The notes: generated by a model not told the origin, from the letters alone. A DNA stretch of 64,000 nt from Turritopsis dohrnii (GCA_027922465.2 BQMF02000181.1:620001-684000), one strand, 5' to 3'; counted from the stretch's first letter, positions 49,051-61,965 are shown. Numbers and translations are program-made.

Positions 49051-51981
49051 GGATTTGAATTCAAGAAAGGTAATTATGATTAAATTTTTTTAATCATAAT
49101 TGGTGCTATAACGCTTTTGAGGCTAGTTGGCGATTTTGTGAAAGAAAGGTTTTTTAAACCGTGTTAAATTTATTTGGGTCAATGAGACACGGATGTTTTA
49201 TGCCCCTTTGTAATTTCTGGGAAGCCGAAATTTTCGCTAAAGCGCATTTTCACAATTCTAACAAAGATATAATTTATTTATTTACGGAACTGCGAAATAC
49301 AATAGTTGATAACAGTAGTAATATACAAAACAAATAGGTCTAAACTCATTCGTTTGAAATTTGTCTTGAAGACTTAAAGATGTACCACAATGACATATCT
49401 ACTCTCAACAATATATAACAAAACATCCTCAAGATACAACATTGCCAAATTGCCCAATTTTTGTCAAATCTAACAAAATGACTGTTAAATTTAAAATCAG
49501 AACCTTTTAATTGTGACCTGTGCAAAGTTTCATGAAATGTTTTCATACAAGCCAAACGTTTTCATGATTTATTTGGAATGAGGATAATGTTGTTAACTTG
49601 AAACTATTTTTTTCTTGTTTACACGTTTCTGTATTTTTAGACTGTTCTGAGTTGCATCAACATGGTGGAACATCTTTATGACGTCATAAAAACGTCATTG
49701 TTACAAAAAGAGTCTCTGGATATTTACTGACTAGTTAATTGTATTTTTGGGTATTTACTTTTCTTGAATAAATTTTTGACGGACAAATGTATATTTCCTG
49801 AAAAGTTCGAGAAGTCTATCCTGTGTAAATATTCGTACAAACAAATTGCATAAGATGTCATTGTTTGAAACGCAAAACGATTGTTGTCTGGAAAACTTGC
49901 ACCTAGCTATATTGACCAAGACTTTCTAATGAAGATCTTCGTCTTTAGATACAATCTCGATGAGTGCCATAATAATTCCGTTGAATACACATTCTTTTTA
50001 AACGAATTTGTGCAAACCAAGTAGTATCCGAAATCTACATGACGACCATCGTCACTGACATAAATTTTAAATAATGTTTTTTTTTCCAACGGGATCGTGA
50101 AAATACAAAACAAGAAGTTATCGCTTAATCAAAAATAACCATCTTCACCAGTCCCCCCTAAAGACGTGCGTGGCGACAGCTAATTTTCTGAAGGTAACAT
50201 GGCGTCCGTGCAGGCATCGAAAAGAAAGATTCAATCTAAACGTTTGATGATGAAAGACGAAATCAAAGACGATGAATGCTTGCAAAGGCCTAGTTACACT
50301 AACCAATAAGAAAAACAGTTGAAACACTTCAACCTATTGGTAGAAAAAATGGAATACATTCATTTATTATGAATGTGTCCAAGTTCAGAAGTCCATTCAC
50401 ATTTTTACAGACATTAAAAGTCTCGTACCTCGTACACCATGTCTTATTTTCCCCTTTTTTGCACCTGTATTTTTAGAGTTTCTAAATGAAATTTACTTCG
50501 GATAAATGGAACATTCACTTATTGGAACCATTTTTTTCGGTCCCTTCAAAGTTCCACTTATCGAGCGGCAATTCAGTTTGTGACGTCATTTCAACGAAAC
50601 CGAAAGTGATTCCGATTAAAACAAAATTTTTTTCACTTTGTTTGACCGTTGTAACCTCATCCTTCTTTATAGACTGAAAATTTTATTTTAACACGCAATA
50701 ACAGTTCAAAACAAGTTAGACTATTAGAGAGATTCGTAAACTCGACGAGCCTGTTACATGATAAAAGCAATAACTTGTGAGAATTTTTTTTAAAGCTCTT
50801 CAATTAAAAAGTTACTTCAGACATTAAAGGCTTTTCTTGTATCAAAAGAAACATCATTACTTTGCACGCTTATTTCAAGTGTTGATGGAAGTTTCTAATG
50901 ACTTTGTAGGGAAAAATTCACGAACAACTCTACTAATTTGTATATGTTGCTGTTACACGGTTGGTATACAACTCTACTAAGTTGTACAGTATGTTTCAGA
51001 ATGGTGAAAACAGAAATTTCAAAGCTGTTTTTTAAAATGAATATGCCGAATTTCAAAATAATTTTTACATCAATGGAAAGCCATTTCCAAGTTCTTTCGA
51101 CTAGTATATGTTTAGTGAAAAATGAATAATTGTTTTTTGAAAAAATAAAATGTCTTGGAAAAATGTAATTAAATTTTTAAAGGTCGATTAACACGTAGTT
51201 TAATTACATCGTGCTTATTGTTTCAAAGCGCTTAATCCATACAAATCTAAAGAAAAATAGTTTGGTGTAAACGAAACATGATTTTTCCGAATCCCGCTAA
51301 TTCATAAAGAGCAGAATCTTTTTCTTCAAAAGTGGAATTTGCTTTTACAAAATGGCGGATTTAGATTTTGTAAATGATCATTACTTATACTCTGTCTAAA
51401 TTATCATCAATTTATTATTATTGTGACCATCATGAAACCTGTTCAAAACAAATGTGAATGTTTCTAGATAAAAATATTCCAATTCGAAGCCTTTAAGGGG
51501 TTTTTAACCGAGCAAAGAACACTACCGTGTATGTGTCCTAAGAACAGTCTTTGTCCCCTGTCCCTGAAAATAAAACTTGGAAAGTATAAACAATTTATAA
51601 GGTTGTAAATTCTGATCTAAAAACATGTAAAGGATATGACTGGGTTTAGCACAGGCGAAAATTTACTGTAAATCCTATTAAACTAAAACCCATCTGTTCA
51701 AGCCACAATACTTATTCGAATAAACAAGAAAATTCTCAAATATAACAAACCTTTCTGATCTTACAGGTCACAAAAGCAAAAATCAAATATCAGGATGTGA
51801 TGAATTTTTGGAAAAAACTCATAGAGTTCGATATTAGAACTGTTGGCAGTTAAACAAAACTTTTCTAACAGTAACTCAAAAACAGCTGCCGGATACAATT
51901 CAAAGCTGATATTAAACTACGATTTCCAAACCGACTTTTGTATGGACGACATAATTAAATCGTATTAGCTACAACATCGTC
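49051..51981. other. Intergenic region between the two vWA genes
   Basis: No exon with TSP1, vWA or other recognisable motif was found here. It contains a fragment of the 128-bp satellite unit (49440-49545) and otherwise unremarkable AT-rich DNA. Confidence 0.5.
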
Positions 51982-54900
51982 ATGCATAAACACGATTTGT
52001 TTGCAACGTTCATCTTACTCTTGATAAGTTCAAAAGGTATTTTTCAACCTAATGTTGTTCAAGGTGAATCTCCACTCGTCAGAAAATGTCGCGGCGGGTA
52101 AAATTTCTACGATCAGAATTGGTTCAGTAATAATCTCTTAAAATAAAATTGCAGAGAAATTACGTCACTGCATTTTCTGCCTAGTGGAGATTTACCTTTT
52201 TCTTATTCATTTATTTATTTATTTGGTATTGTTTTACGTGGCTAGCTTCACTCAGTTGCTACTGCATCTGCTCTCCAGGAGGGGCCACGGCTTAGGTTGG
52301 AGGCTCCGAAGTATTTTGACACTCTCATGAGTGACACAAACCCAATCAAGGGCCTGTGCTCTTCTGGATGACCTCCTGCAACACCCGATGTATCATCTAC
52401 CCAATTTCTCTCACATGGCATGGGTCGACCCGGCGCTATGGTACATTCACTTGCGCATGGTGAATCGCCGCCAAGAGGAATTGAACCCCGATCTCCTGCA
52501 TGAAATACGAGAGTGATAACCACTATACTATGGCGCCACCGTTTAAGCATTGATATTTTTAAGGGATTTTTGTGGGCAGCACTTATTCTCTTTCAGAAGA
52601 AAAGTCTTGAATGAAAAATCATTTTCATTTTTAACATTAAAACGTCAGTTGTGGTGCTACGCTTATTCAATGGCGAACCACTTTTCATTTTCATTTGACG
52701 CTTTATAACTGCAGTGCTTGTAAAACTCAATTTTCTGATAGTCACGACGGTTCGTGCTCTTGTGCGTAAACGAACAAATTAAAACTTACATATTTACATA
52801 ACCTTGCATTAAAATTATCTGTAAAATTGTTGAATTACTCCATGTATGTTCTAGGTAAATGGTTTTTGATAAGAATTCTGATAATAATTATTTTAGTGGG
52901 TTACCAAACAGGGCGAAAGGATTACAAAGAAAGTTTCATGCAATATGTAAAGTAAGAGTGTATATTAAAAATATTGATTGAATAGAAAGAGAGATCTTTG
53001 CATTCTTTTGCCAACTAAAAAACACTTCTCTCTCATAAGCTCAGTGTACCTATACGCAAGTGTAAACAGTACATTAGGTTTGCGTAATGGCGAATAAAAA
53101 GGAAAGGGAATGATGTCTACATGAGATCAATCTGCGTAAAAAACGTTTTGTTATTTTCCCTTGTAAATGTTCTGCAGAAATATTTTTTCATTCCATATTA
53201 CTATATAGGATCCTTGGGACAGTGGAGGTCTTGGAGCGAATGGTCACCATGCAGTGCAACGTGTAACGGAGGCTTGAGATCACGTGAACGATTGTGCGAC
53301 AACCACATGGGTGAATGCTTTGGAAAACCGAAACAATCCGAAGAGTGCAACGTGGAGAGCTGTGAACCAGGTTTCTTTTGTGAGCTTTTCTAAGATCAAA
53401 CTCAATACACCATTCCAATGAATATCTCCGCTGGTGGTAATGCAGCCACCAAGTTCAAAGTCCATAGGTTACTTGTTTACTTACTTACTTATTTATTTAT
53501 TTATTTGTTTATTTATTTAGTCTGTAAAAAAGAAATGGAGATGGGAATCATATTGGATGGTTCAACCAGTGTGACCAGAAGAAACTGGAACCGAACGATC
53601 GATTTCGTTGACATGCTGTCGGAGGAATTTGAGGTCGCTCCGAACAAAGTTCATTTTGGAATCATTCGATTCGCTGGTAGACCTCATCTAGAGTTTGCAA
53701 TTTCTGACAAAAGATACTGGAACGCTTCAAACTTCAAAAAGAAAGTCAAACATCTTCACTATCCTTACGGTATCAGGATTTCTTCTCCCTTGGTGTTGCC
53801 ATTTACATGAGGAACTAACTCAGCCTCCTTCCTCAGTGAGCTTCGAAGAAACAGAGTGTAAAGGCATGACTATTATCAACCAATCATGTGTCAAAATTTC
53901 ATTCTTCTTTACAATTACCGTATTTCCTCTAATAAACGCCGCGGCGTTTATTACAAATTCAAGTTTTTGGATACGGCGTTTAATAGAGGGCGGCGTTCAT
54001 TAGAGGGCGCCGTTTATTACAAAATGAAAAATTGGATAGAAGCAAACTTAAACAATAATGTTTCCTTATCCTTAAAAAGGTTACAAAAGATTGTGTGAAA
54101 ATGTTTTACACAAAAGATATGCTCCGAAAATGTCAAAGAAGAGCAATATCACTGTCGCCGTCCTCTTCTATGAGATGAAAACTTTTATAGCAATTAATAA
54201 CACATGAAATATTCATGCAAACGTGGAAGAATTTGTTGATAGAAAACAAAAAAAAACTATTAACTATTAAACCAATTGTTGTTTAGCCTGTTTTCTAATA
54301 AATGCCGCTTTCTAAGATGCGGCGTTTATTAAAAGGGCGGCGTTTAATAGAGGGCGGTGTTTATTACACATGTTCGGCTATAAATGCGGCGTTTAATAGA
54401 GGGCGGCGTTTATCAGAGGGCGGCGTTTATTAGAGGAACTACAGTATGTGAAATGTGTGTTCCATCTTTAAAAATGGTAGCCACAATATAAACAAAAATG
54501 AAACAATAAAGACATTTTTTCGTTCCATTTCACTACAATCGACATTTTTCAAAAACGTCACACCCCTTGTAAATTATGCCAGTACCTGTCTCGTTCACAT
54601 TTTAACATGGTATAGTGATTTCATTCTTCTCCGACTAAATTTAAATTTTGTTCGATCAATAAGGTATTAAGAAGTGCTGAAGCGCTAGTCTTCCTTTTCA
54701 ATTTTTTTTCGTTTTTGTATTCTTTAAAAAAAAAAGAAAAGAACTTAGTTTATAGCACGCTTCTTCATACTTTCAATTTCATAATAGGCCGAACGAGAAC
54801 TGATTTGGCATTGAAACTTGCCGAAAATAGGTTATTCTGTCCAGATTGCGGTTTACGAGCAGATGTTCCAGCGATGTTACTAGTGCTAACAGACGGTAAA

Positions 54901-57900
54901 AGTAGTATGGAGTCGTTGCCAATGAGTGAAGCCACAAGAATGTTGAAGGTGAAGAAACGTATTACTTAAGACCACAATCACTTATCAGTCTAGTATGTGC
55001 AAGTTCTCTGCCTTAAAATCTGAGGTATACATTCCTGGTGGAGGCCCACATCAGTGTGTTCACTGCCCAATTCTAGCCTCGGTAAAATAAATTCAAAAAA
55101 AAAATTAGTTTAATGTAAACAACATTGGAACAGTAAGGAACAATAAGTAATATACTCAAATAAAGATGTGATTGTCCTGTATCGTATCGTAGATGCCAAC
55201 TTACACATCCACTATGGCGACTGCTTAAAACACTTTAAAACTAACATTCAGCTTTAACTAAAAATGCCTCCACGCTCAAGCTTTCCAATTTTTACATGCA
55301 GCAAGCTATACATTAAAAAAGAAAACTTTCCGCCCAAGCATTTTGTAAGTTAAGGATTTTTGTAAAAATGTCTTTGGTTGATTTGGGGCCTGATCAGTAG
55401 CATCCTTTAAATATTTCGACAATTTTCTTTTTTAAAACAAATTAAAGCGAAAAATCCATTAGAAATCTGCTTTTTAGACTTTGATTCAAAACAAAGAATT
55501 GTTAAAGCCCACTTTCTAATAATCGTTCCACTTTGTAATACCTGTCCCAATTTGTAATAAAATTGTCCCGCTTTGTAATACCTGTCCCGTTTTGTAATAA
55601 AATTGTCCCACTTTGTAATACCTGTCCCGTTTTGTAATAAAACCGTCCCGATTCGTAATAAAAAAGGCTGTCCCACTTTGTAATACCAAAAGGCTGTCCC
55701 ACTTTGTATTAACTTTATAACACCTAAAAAATGTGATAACCTCGTTCTCTGCTTTGTAAGGATTGATTAAAATAGTAGTACAAGTTCAACAAAGCTTCCA
55801 CCCAGCAAGTAGTTGTTAGTGATCGGGACATTTTTATTTCTGTTATTACTAATACTATTACTTCTTTACTTTATCTACACAAATAGTTCCATCTGATTTT
55901 GTCCAGTTGTGGGGGACATGTAACATGTTAATTACAGATGACGTTTTTGGAAGAATAAAAAAAACAAAGGACAAAAACATATGAAATTTATATTTCATAC
56001 AGCACATACTTGATGTATCTTTTTGAAATAGGCATGTATTTCATGACAAAGCGGGATCTAATAACAGTGTACCGAGAAATTACTTTGTGCATATAATTGC
56101 GATGTATTATTTGAAATAGCTGTTTTTTAATTCTTCTTTCTCTCTATTTACAAATACCATCATAACCTTTATAGTCTGTTCGCATACCTTAGCGAAACGA
56201 GTTTCCCGAGAAAAAATAGTGATGAAAAGTAGTTGTGATAAGACACGCGGTATATATATATGAATACGCACCATATTACGCTGTACGCTAAGGGTTAATT
56301 TTGCCTACGTTTTTTTATCGCGACTAAAATGAAAAATTCCAAATCCCCCGATAAATATTGCAAATAATTCCAACATCTGCTCCTACAGTAAATTGCGACG
56401 TCAGTTTGGGGTTGCTTCTTCATAAAATGCCTGTTTGAAAAAAATTCTCCGAGGGTATTAGAAAGTAGAAAATGTGGTTATTACAAAGTGGGACAGCCTT
56501 TTTTTTACAAATAGGGACAATTTTATTACAAATCGGGACAGGTATTACAAAGTGGGACGATTATTACAAAGTGGGCTTTAACACATAAAAAAATAGAAAC
56601 AAATTAAAAAAAGGTTTTTTTGATCATGATCGCACTAGGGTTTGGACAGAAGAACACGAAGAACAACAATTTGTAAGATGGCTTTCTAAAACATGTATTC
56701 TAAAACATGTATTCTAAAATCTTTTTAAGGAAAGATCAGCCAAAAATCAGTGAATTGAAGAAAACTTATTGAATGAAAGATTTAGAGCGAAAACATCAAC
56801 CTGTGCTTCAAAATCCTTGTCGTTCTCTTCACGAAAACAACACAAAAGTAATATGAAAAATGTCTAAGCAATTTTAGCATACGAACTTTCTAAATAACAC
56901 AGTATGGATATAATAATGGATTAGGAGAAAGATAAACATTCTGTCTCCCACTTACAGTACCATGCTTCGAAACGGGATAAAAGTCAGCTAATAATTGTAT
57001 ACCACCGTGTAACAGTAACACGAAAACTTGAATGATGATGATGATGCTGAAGGTGATGAACAAAATCGAAAACTGACTTTAGCCATCGCTTACGCTCGCT
57101 GCGAAGGCAATTAATTGTTTTCCTGTCGCTACCTTCGAGTCACAGCTTTGGTACTAATGACTATATGACTTAAAAATAGCAAATCTGATAGGTTGAAACT
57201 CTCAAGGATAAGAGAACAAGTTGCGATTAATATATCTTCTGAAATAGTGCAAGGCTTAAGTGAACAACTTGTGGACACTTTCATGAGTATATCGATGTTG
57301 CGTTGATCAGACGTAACGCCGTCATTGCTTCAGTATATTCCTTTGAAAGGAATTGCACTCCTGCAAAATGAGCTGGTCGACTGCTTTTATTTTGTACTTT
57401 TCACTTTTGTAATAATAGAGGCTGAATGTCAAAATCTTGGCCATCGGCGTAGGCCCACAAGTAGATGTGGAAGAATTAAAAGAAATTGCTACAGATGAAG
57501 AACACGTTTTTGTTTTAAAAGGATATCAGTACTTAAAAGAAAAAATGAATGAACTCCTTAAGAAAACATGCCACAGTACGACTTTTCTTTAGTTATTCAT
57601 TGAAATTAATTCAAGTAGTTTTTGCCAGAAAATGTCCAGAAATACTCAAGAAGTTTTGCTTTAGTTTCGTTTACGTGTCACGTGCCACAATGCATTTTTA
57701 GTGGGAATAATTTATCTTTTAAGAAGAAAAAGTCGAAGATATCGAAAAAGTTCCAGGAAATTGGGGTGGGTGGAGTAATTGGAGTCCATGTAGTTCAACG
57801 TGTAACGGAGGAATTCGTACTCGAGAAAGACATTGTGATAATCCGAAGCCAAGAAATGGCGGTCAAGATTGCCATGGAAACATGGATGAGAATGAAGAGT

Positions 57901-59895
57901 GTAATAAAGAAGAATGTGAAAAAGGTGATGACGTAACGTATTTTTATCGGATGGTAGAAAAGCATTTTCATTTTTCTCATGAAGATCTCGATATTTTGTA
58001 CACAATGAAAATGTCAGATAGTGATGATATATGCGAATTAAGGACAGTTACCGGTCAAATATTCTAAACTGGTATAAAGCTAAACTGTTGTTACTTTGAT
58101 AAGTATGAAAAATTATGTGGTTTCTGTTTCAGTATGTGACAAGCAACTAGAAGTTGGAGTGATTCTAGATGCTTCAACAAGCGTTACTAGAAAGAATTGG
58201 AATAAAACCATTGACTTTGTGAAAACGTTTTCAGAGGAATTCCAAGTCAGCCCTAAAGAAACACATTTTGGCGTGATACGATTTTCTGGAAAACCACTAT
58301 TAGATATTAAAATCTCTGATCGAAGATATTGGAATCCTGTATCTTTCAAACAGAAGATAGATGGCCTGGTTTACACTTACGGTTTGTTGTGTTTAGTAAT
58401 TGCGTCTCAATGAATTAATAATCTGCCACTACGATAATGATACGCTGTCATTTCTAGCCCATTCAGAAAATATAAAACCAGATAGGTTTTCATGTTTCTC
58501 GCATTGCTTCGTATAATAGATATCTGTGGCAATAGACCTTGTCACAGTAGCCACAGTTTGAAAGTGAGGTTGTTGTGACGTAATTTCCAAAAAGGTCTAT
58601 TTTTTGCTTCTTTGGTATTCTGTGTTATCACCACTTTTAAAGTTTCATTGATTGAAATTGAAAGACAGTTTTTTCTGGAGTTTAGGTGGAACAAGAACGG
58701 ATTTAGCCTTGAAATTAGCAGAAACAAAACTCTTTTGTGAATCTTGTGGAATACGAAACGGGGTGCCAAAAATTCTTCTCGTTCTGACGGATGGTAAAAG
58801 CAGCCGACTATCTGATCCAATGACGACAGCTACCAAAAATTTGAAAGTATGTCAACAACTACTCTTAGAAATTGACAGTCAGTCTGACTTCTGCGTCCCC
58901 TCTGATAACCTCTTACAAACATACATAGTTTTGATCCGTTTCTGAACACTTAGGTAACAACTCAGTGATATATTAAATGTCTTGAAAATGTCTTATGTGA
59001 CGGTCAATGATTGCGTTAAGTTATTTCACACTTTTTTCAGAGAATTGGTGTAAATATCATTGCAATTGGTGTTGGACCTTGGGTGGATAAAAACGAACTT
59101 CATGATATTGCAACAGATGAAAACCACGTGTTTGTTTTGCATGGTTACACTTACCTTAAAGACAAGATCAATCAGATTTTGAAGATTGCTTGCACTGCAA
59201 GTAAGTTAAGAGCTATTATAATCTCTTGGCAGTTTTTGTTTGAAAACAGTTCCTATTTTGCCTGTCATGATTGTTCCATATATTCTGTTGCCTATTTAAT
59301 CCCCCCATTATTTATTATTTTCTACCATGAGGGAATAAGTTGAATTTAGTAAAACATTCGTGGAAAATAAGAAGAAGATTTTGAAACTGAAATCAATTTA
59401 CAAGAAAACTGGTGAACTGAAACGTTAGTCCAAACAGCAAACGATGTGTAAATATAGTAATAAAACACAGACCGTACATTGTCTCAACCAGTTGTGTCCG
59501 ATATATACGGTTTCCATAGAAACATCCACTTTTGATAACAAACTTTTTACATAAAAGTCTCTTGTTATTGTTTGAACGAAACAGCTCGCAAGAAGATTCT
59601 CTTTAAGAAGATTCTCTTTAAGAAGATTCTCGTTAAGAAGATTCTCGTTAAGAAGATTCTCGTTAAGAAAAACAGAAATAAAATTACCAGTACAAAACCA
59701 GCGGTGATCTATGGCGCGCCAAACGTGACATTAATACTTTGTCAAGAAAATTTAGACTTTGTCGCCTGTGATTTAATACTTTCTCTGGAAATTCACTTTC
59801 TTTGGAAATATAGAACTAAAAAAATACATATCACTTTCTTGATTATAATAAAAACAATCAGCTCTGTTTATATTTTTTTCAAGTATTTTATTTAA
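51982..59895 (+). CDS. Secreted (TSP1-vWA)x2 protein, about ten exons, one apparent frameshift
   Basis: Exons are 51982-52036 (signal peptide, LFATFILLLISS), 53209-53370 (TSP1: WSEWSPCSATCNGG), 53521-53769, 54788-54948 and 57419-57576 (vWA 1: DGSTS, GRTRTDLAL, LTDGKSS), 57724-57924 (TSP1: WSNWSPCSSTCNGG), 58133-58381, 58686-58846 and 59041-59200 (vWA 2: DASTS, GGTRTDLAL, LTDGKSS). A tentative last exon is 59585-59895. All introns close in phase. In 57419-57576, seven A at 57540-57546 break the frame where six would keep the paralogous YLKEKMNELL; as written the reading stops about two codons later. Ignoring that base the model is 621 aa. The last exon begins with repeated KKIL(F/V) units and a hydrophobic tail that may not be coding, so the C-terminus is unresolved. 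Paralogue of the gene at 45814 but without the WSC-like module. Confidence 0.75.
52206..52540 (-). mobile_element. tRNA-derived SINE (family C), Glu-like head
   Basis: On the minus strand the head TAGTATAGTGGTTATCACTC (A box), an anticodon-arm region CTCTCGTATTTCATGCAGGA that resembles tRNA-Glu(UUC), and GGTTCAATTCC (B box) precede a body of about 230 bp and an (AAAT)n tail (plus-strand TTTA run at 52206-52222). It lies in intron 1 of the (TSP1-vWA)x2 gene. The cloverleaf is too altered for a working tRNA. Confidence 0.8.
53470..53520. repeat. (TTTA)n microsatellite serving as polypyrimidine tract of an intron
   Basis: TTACTTACTTATTTATTTAT continues directly to the acceptor TTTAG at 53520, immediately before the first vWA exon. 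Confidence 0.8.
53917..54446. mobile_element. MITE with GGCGTTTATTAGAGG repeats, TA-flanked
   Basis: The left end TACCGTATTTCCTCTAATAA and the right end TTATTAGAGGAACTACAGTA are inverted. Tandem GCGGCGTTTAATAGAGG units occur near both ends (53970-54020 and 54320-54435). TA ends suggest a Tc1/mariner-mobilised element. It is intronic, between the first and second exons of vWA 1. Confidence 0.8.
55502..56581. mobile_element. MITE with TTGTAATA(A)...TGTCCC repeat ends, about 1.08 kb
   Basis: The left end TTAAAGCCCACTTTCTAATA and the right end TATTACAAAGTGGGCTTTAA are inverted. Inside the left end, units of CACTTTGTAATACCTGTCCC and TTTGTAATAAAATTGTCCC repeat to 55700; their complement occupies 56475-56575. 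TTAA at the tips may be the target site. It lies in the 2.5-kb intron before the third exon of vWA 1. Confidence 0.8.
56995..57120. repeat. Dispersed repeat, copy 2 (inverted relative to 35220-35390)
   Basis: TACCACCGTGTAACAGTAAC, GATGATGATGATG and TCGCTTACGCTCGCTGCGA.GGCAATT are the complement of the 35.2-kb copy. Confidence 0.55.
59585..59665. repeat. 15-bp tandem repeat (AAGAAGATTCTC plus TTT/GTT), 5 units
   Basis: The period is exactly five codons and encodes KKIL(F/V) in the frame that would join exon 59041-59200. It follows an acceptor-like ACAG at 59581-59584. Confidence 0.85.
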
Positions 59896-60149
59896 CTTTT
59901 AAGAATAACACCAAAGCCTATCCACGTGATTGTTTTGTCTCGCTCTCCCGCGAAAAAGGAATTTAGCTGATTTATGAAGAAGTAAAAAGAAGAAAAATGG
60001 CAGCTTCGTTTTTTTGCCAGAGATGAATCAAGCAATCACCAAATTTGAAAGCTTTAAGGAAACTGACGATGAGCAATTAATGGAAAAATTAGCAGAGAAG
60101 CATCTGCCTTGTCACAGGAAGGTTCGAGCTTTCATTGTGAGCTGCAGGG

Positions 60150-60310
60150 GATCCATTTTGATTACTTCACTAGATGATTTTAGAGAGATTGGACGAAATT
60201 TTACTGACCCTACATAATTTCAATGTTATGTTTATTGATGGGCTTCAAGCCTCAGTTTACAGTGATCCTGCCTATTCGCCATGTTTTAAAAAAATATCAA
60301 CACGCACGTG
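60150..60310 (+). pseudogene. Possible PIF/Harbinger transposase scrap
   Basis: The frame from 60174 reads ILERLDEILLTLHNF, then IDGLQASVYSDPAYSPCF. The string (V)Y.DPAY after a Leu-rich segment resembles the second catalytic Asp region of Harbinger nucleases (lyGDPAYp). Everything else has decayed, so this is tentative. Confidence 0.35.
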
Positions 60311-60319
60311 CGTGGACTC

Positions 60320-61376
60320 GGCTATCTGGATAAACGAGGTAGCCTGGTCCATTACGTCATCTAGCAGCCCATTGAAACTCGGATTTTCGGAAAGGCAGTT
60401 TTAGTCAATCCAGAGGGCTAACAATCCAAAAATTTTCCTAACCCGTCGACCCTAACCATGGTAGGGCCTCCTTAGATACTAAAAATATAGGCCGCCCTAA
60501 TATTTATTTCGTGTCTACGGCACTGTATATAGTTACATCCGTCAACTCAGAAGAGTTTTCAATGTGTGTGTGTGTGTAGAAATCTATAGTTACCCAAACA
60601 GACAACATCTCCAAAGTGTATATAAGACATTTTATAGTTATCTCTGTAAAGGTGCATTTGTGTGCTACTTAAAATTGACTAATCAATATTCTGCGTTGGT
60701 TGTAATGTAATGCACTTATTATCAAGCAATGGACGCATAATGTCTACAAACCCTAATTATCACTTGAAATCTGGAATGTCTATTTATTCAGTGCTTGAAT
60801 GAACAAATTCCCTATGAAATCATTATAAGTCTATTTTTTATTTCTTTCATAGTCTTGTCTTGTCTCATGTTTCGTATCATCTTTTATGTTTTACTCTGTG
60901 TCTCTGCTTGGCCAGCATTCTCTTATTTTCTCAATCTCCAATAATCAGTTATTTTGCTTACTTTTTATTTTCAATGAAGAATGACAAAAATGTGTGAAAG
61001 CCACATTGTCACACATATGAGCACAGTATTATTTAATATTGTCATAAATTTTTAATGATCTATAGTCATTCCTTTTCGGAATTCATCTGCATAGGGAGAG
61101 GTTTACTTTTGAACTTTTTGTGATCATGAAACACAAAGTCTGCATAAAATCTTTTGAAGTATATATACTCAAAAACAGCTTATTTGAAGACTTAGTAACT
61201 TATTTTGACTTTAATACAAACTTTTTTAATCGAAATCAGATTTGTATTCACTTCAATTGAGAAAAAATCATATTTTGTTTGGAAAAGATCTCTTATAAGT
61301 TACTTTAGAGAAAACCCCTACATGAAAGTCTTTTTTATATAAACTTAATTTTACATTTCAGGTATATACAAATAAG
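60320..61376. other. Non-coding stretch
   Basis: Nothing was recognised on either strand apart from a short (TG)n run near 60565. Confidence 0.5.
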
Positions 61377-61965
61377 ACATTAATAAATATTTGAGTGAAT
61401 GCTTCGTATCTTTAATTTCTTTGTTGATACAGATTTTATTGAATTAAGTTTTGTTGTAATGATGCTGGTATATGCAATCAATTTTGAGAGGGTACCTATC
61501 TGCTTTTTCAACCGGAATGTGTTATTCTCTGAATCGCTATTTTGACTTTCCTGCCGCAAAAACGTTTTTCCATTTTTTCTTGACAGCCCAACATTTTTCA
61601 ACTTTGCTGAAATCACTAACTTTCAGGCCTCCTGTCCTGTTGTTTCTAAATTAGTTTTATGTGTAGACATTAATGGTGCATTCATAAGTATTGAGTGAAT
61701 GTGTTGTATATTTAATATCTATGATTGTTTTGAATTAAATTTTACTAGAATGATATATATTGCTTTATGAACTCAATATCTGTTTCACATTTGAACTGGG
61801 GTTTCTTATTCACTGTCACAGTAGTTGTATCTCAAAAATTCCTATTTCGAGCTTCCTGGTGAGCAAAAAGGTTTTCGATTTTGTTTTACATTCCATCATC
61901 CTTCAACCAAATATCCTGAAACCGCTGACCTTCAGGCCTCAGGGCCTCTTGTCTGTTTTTAAATT
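61377..61965. repeat. Diverged direct duplication, two units of about 280-310 bp
   Basis: Units at about 61377-61655 and 61690-61965 share, in order, ATTGAGTGAATG..TCGTAT-like, TTTTATTGAATTAA-like, ATGAT..TG.TATATG, CTTTCCTG...GCAAAAA.G.TTT and CTTTCAGGCCTC..GTCCTGTT-like segments, about 310 bp apart. Confidence 0.55.

Noticed and set aside
52331..52550. Open frames on both strands at 52.3-52.5 kb as genes
   Set aside because: The region is a tRNA-derived SINE with A/B boxes and an (AAAT)n tail.
55407..55702. Repetitive open frames (YYK.GQVLQSGT) on the minus strand
   Set aside because: They are translations of the MITE's terminal tandem repeats.
60014..60217. ORF of 67 codons (FESFKETDDEQLMEKLAEKH) as a gene
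   Set aside because: No motif, splice partner or start context supports it; it may belong to the neighbouring transposon scrap but this cannot be shown.
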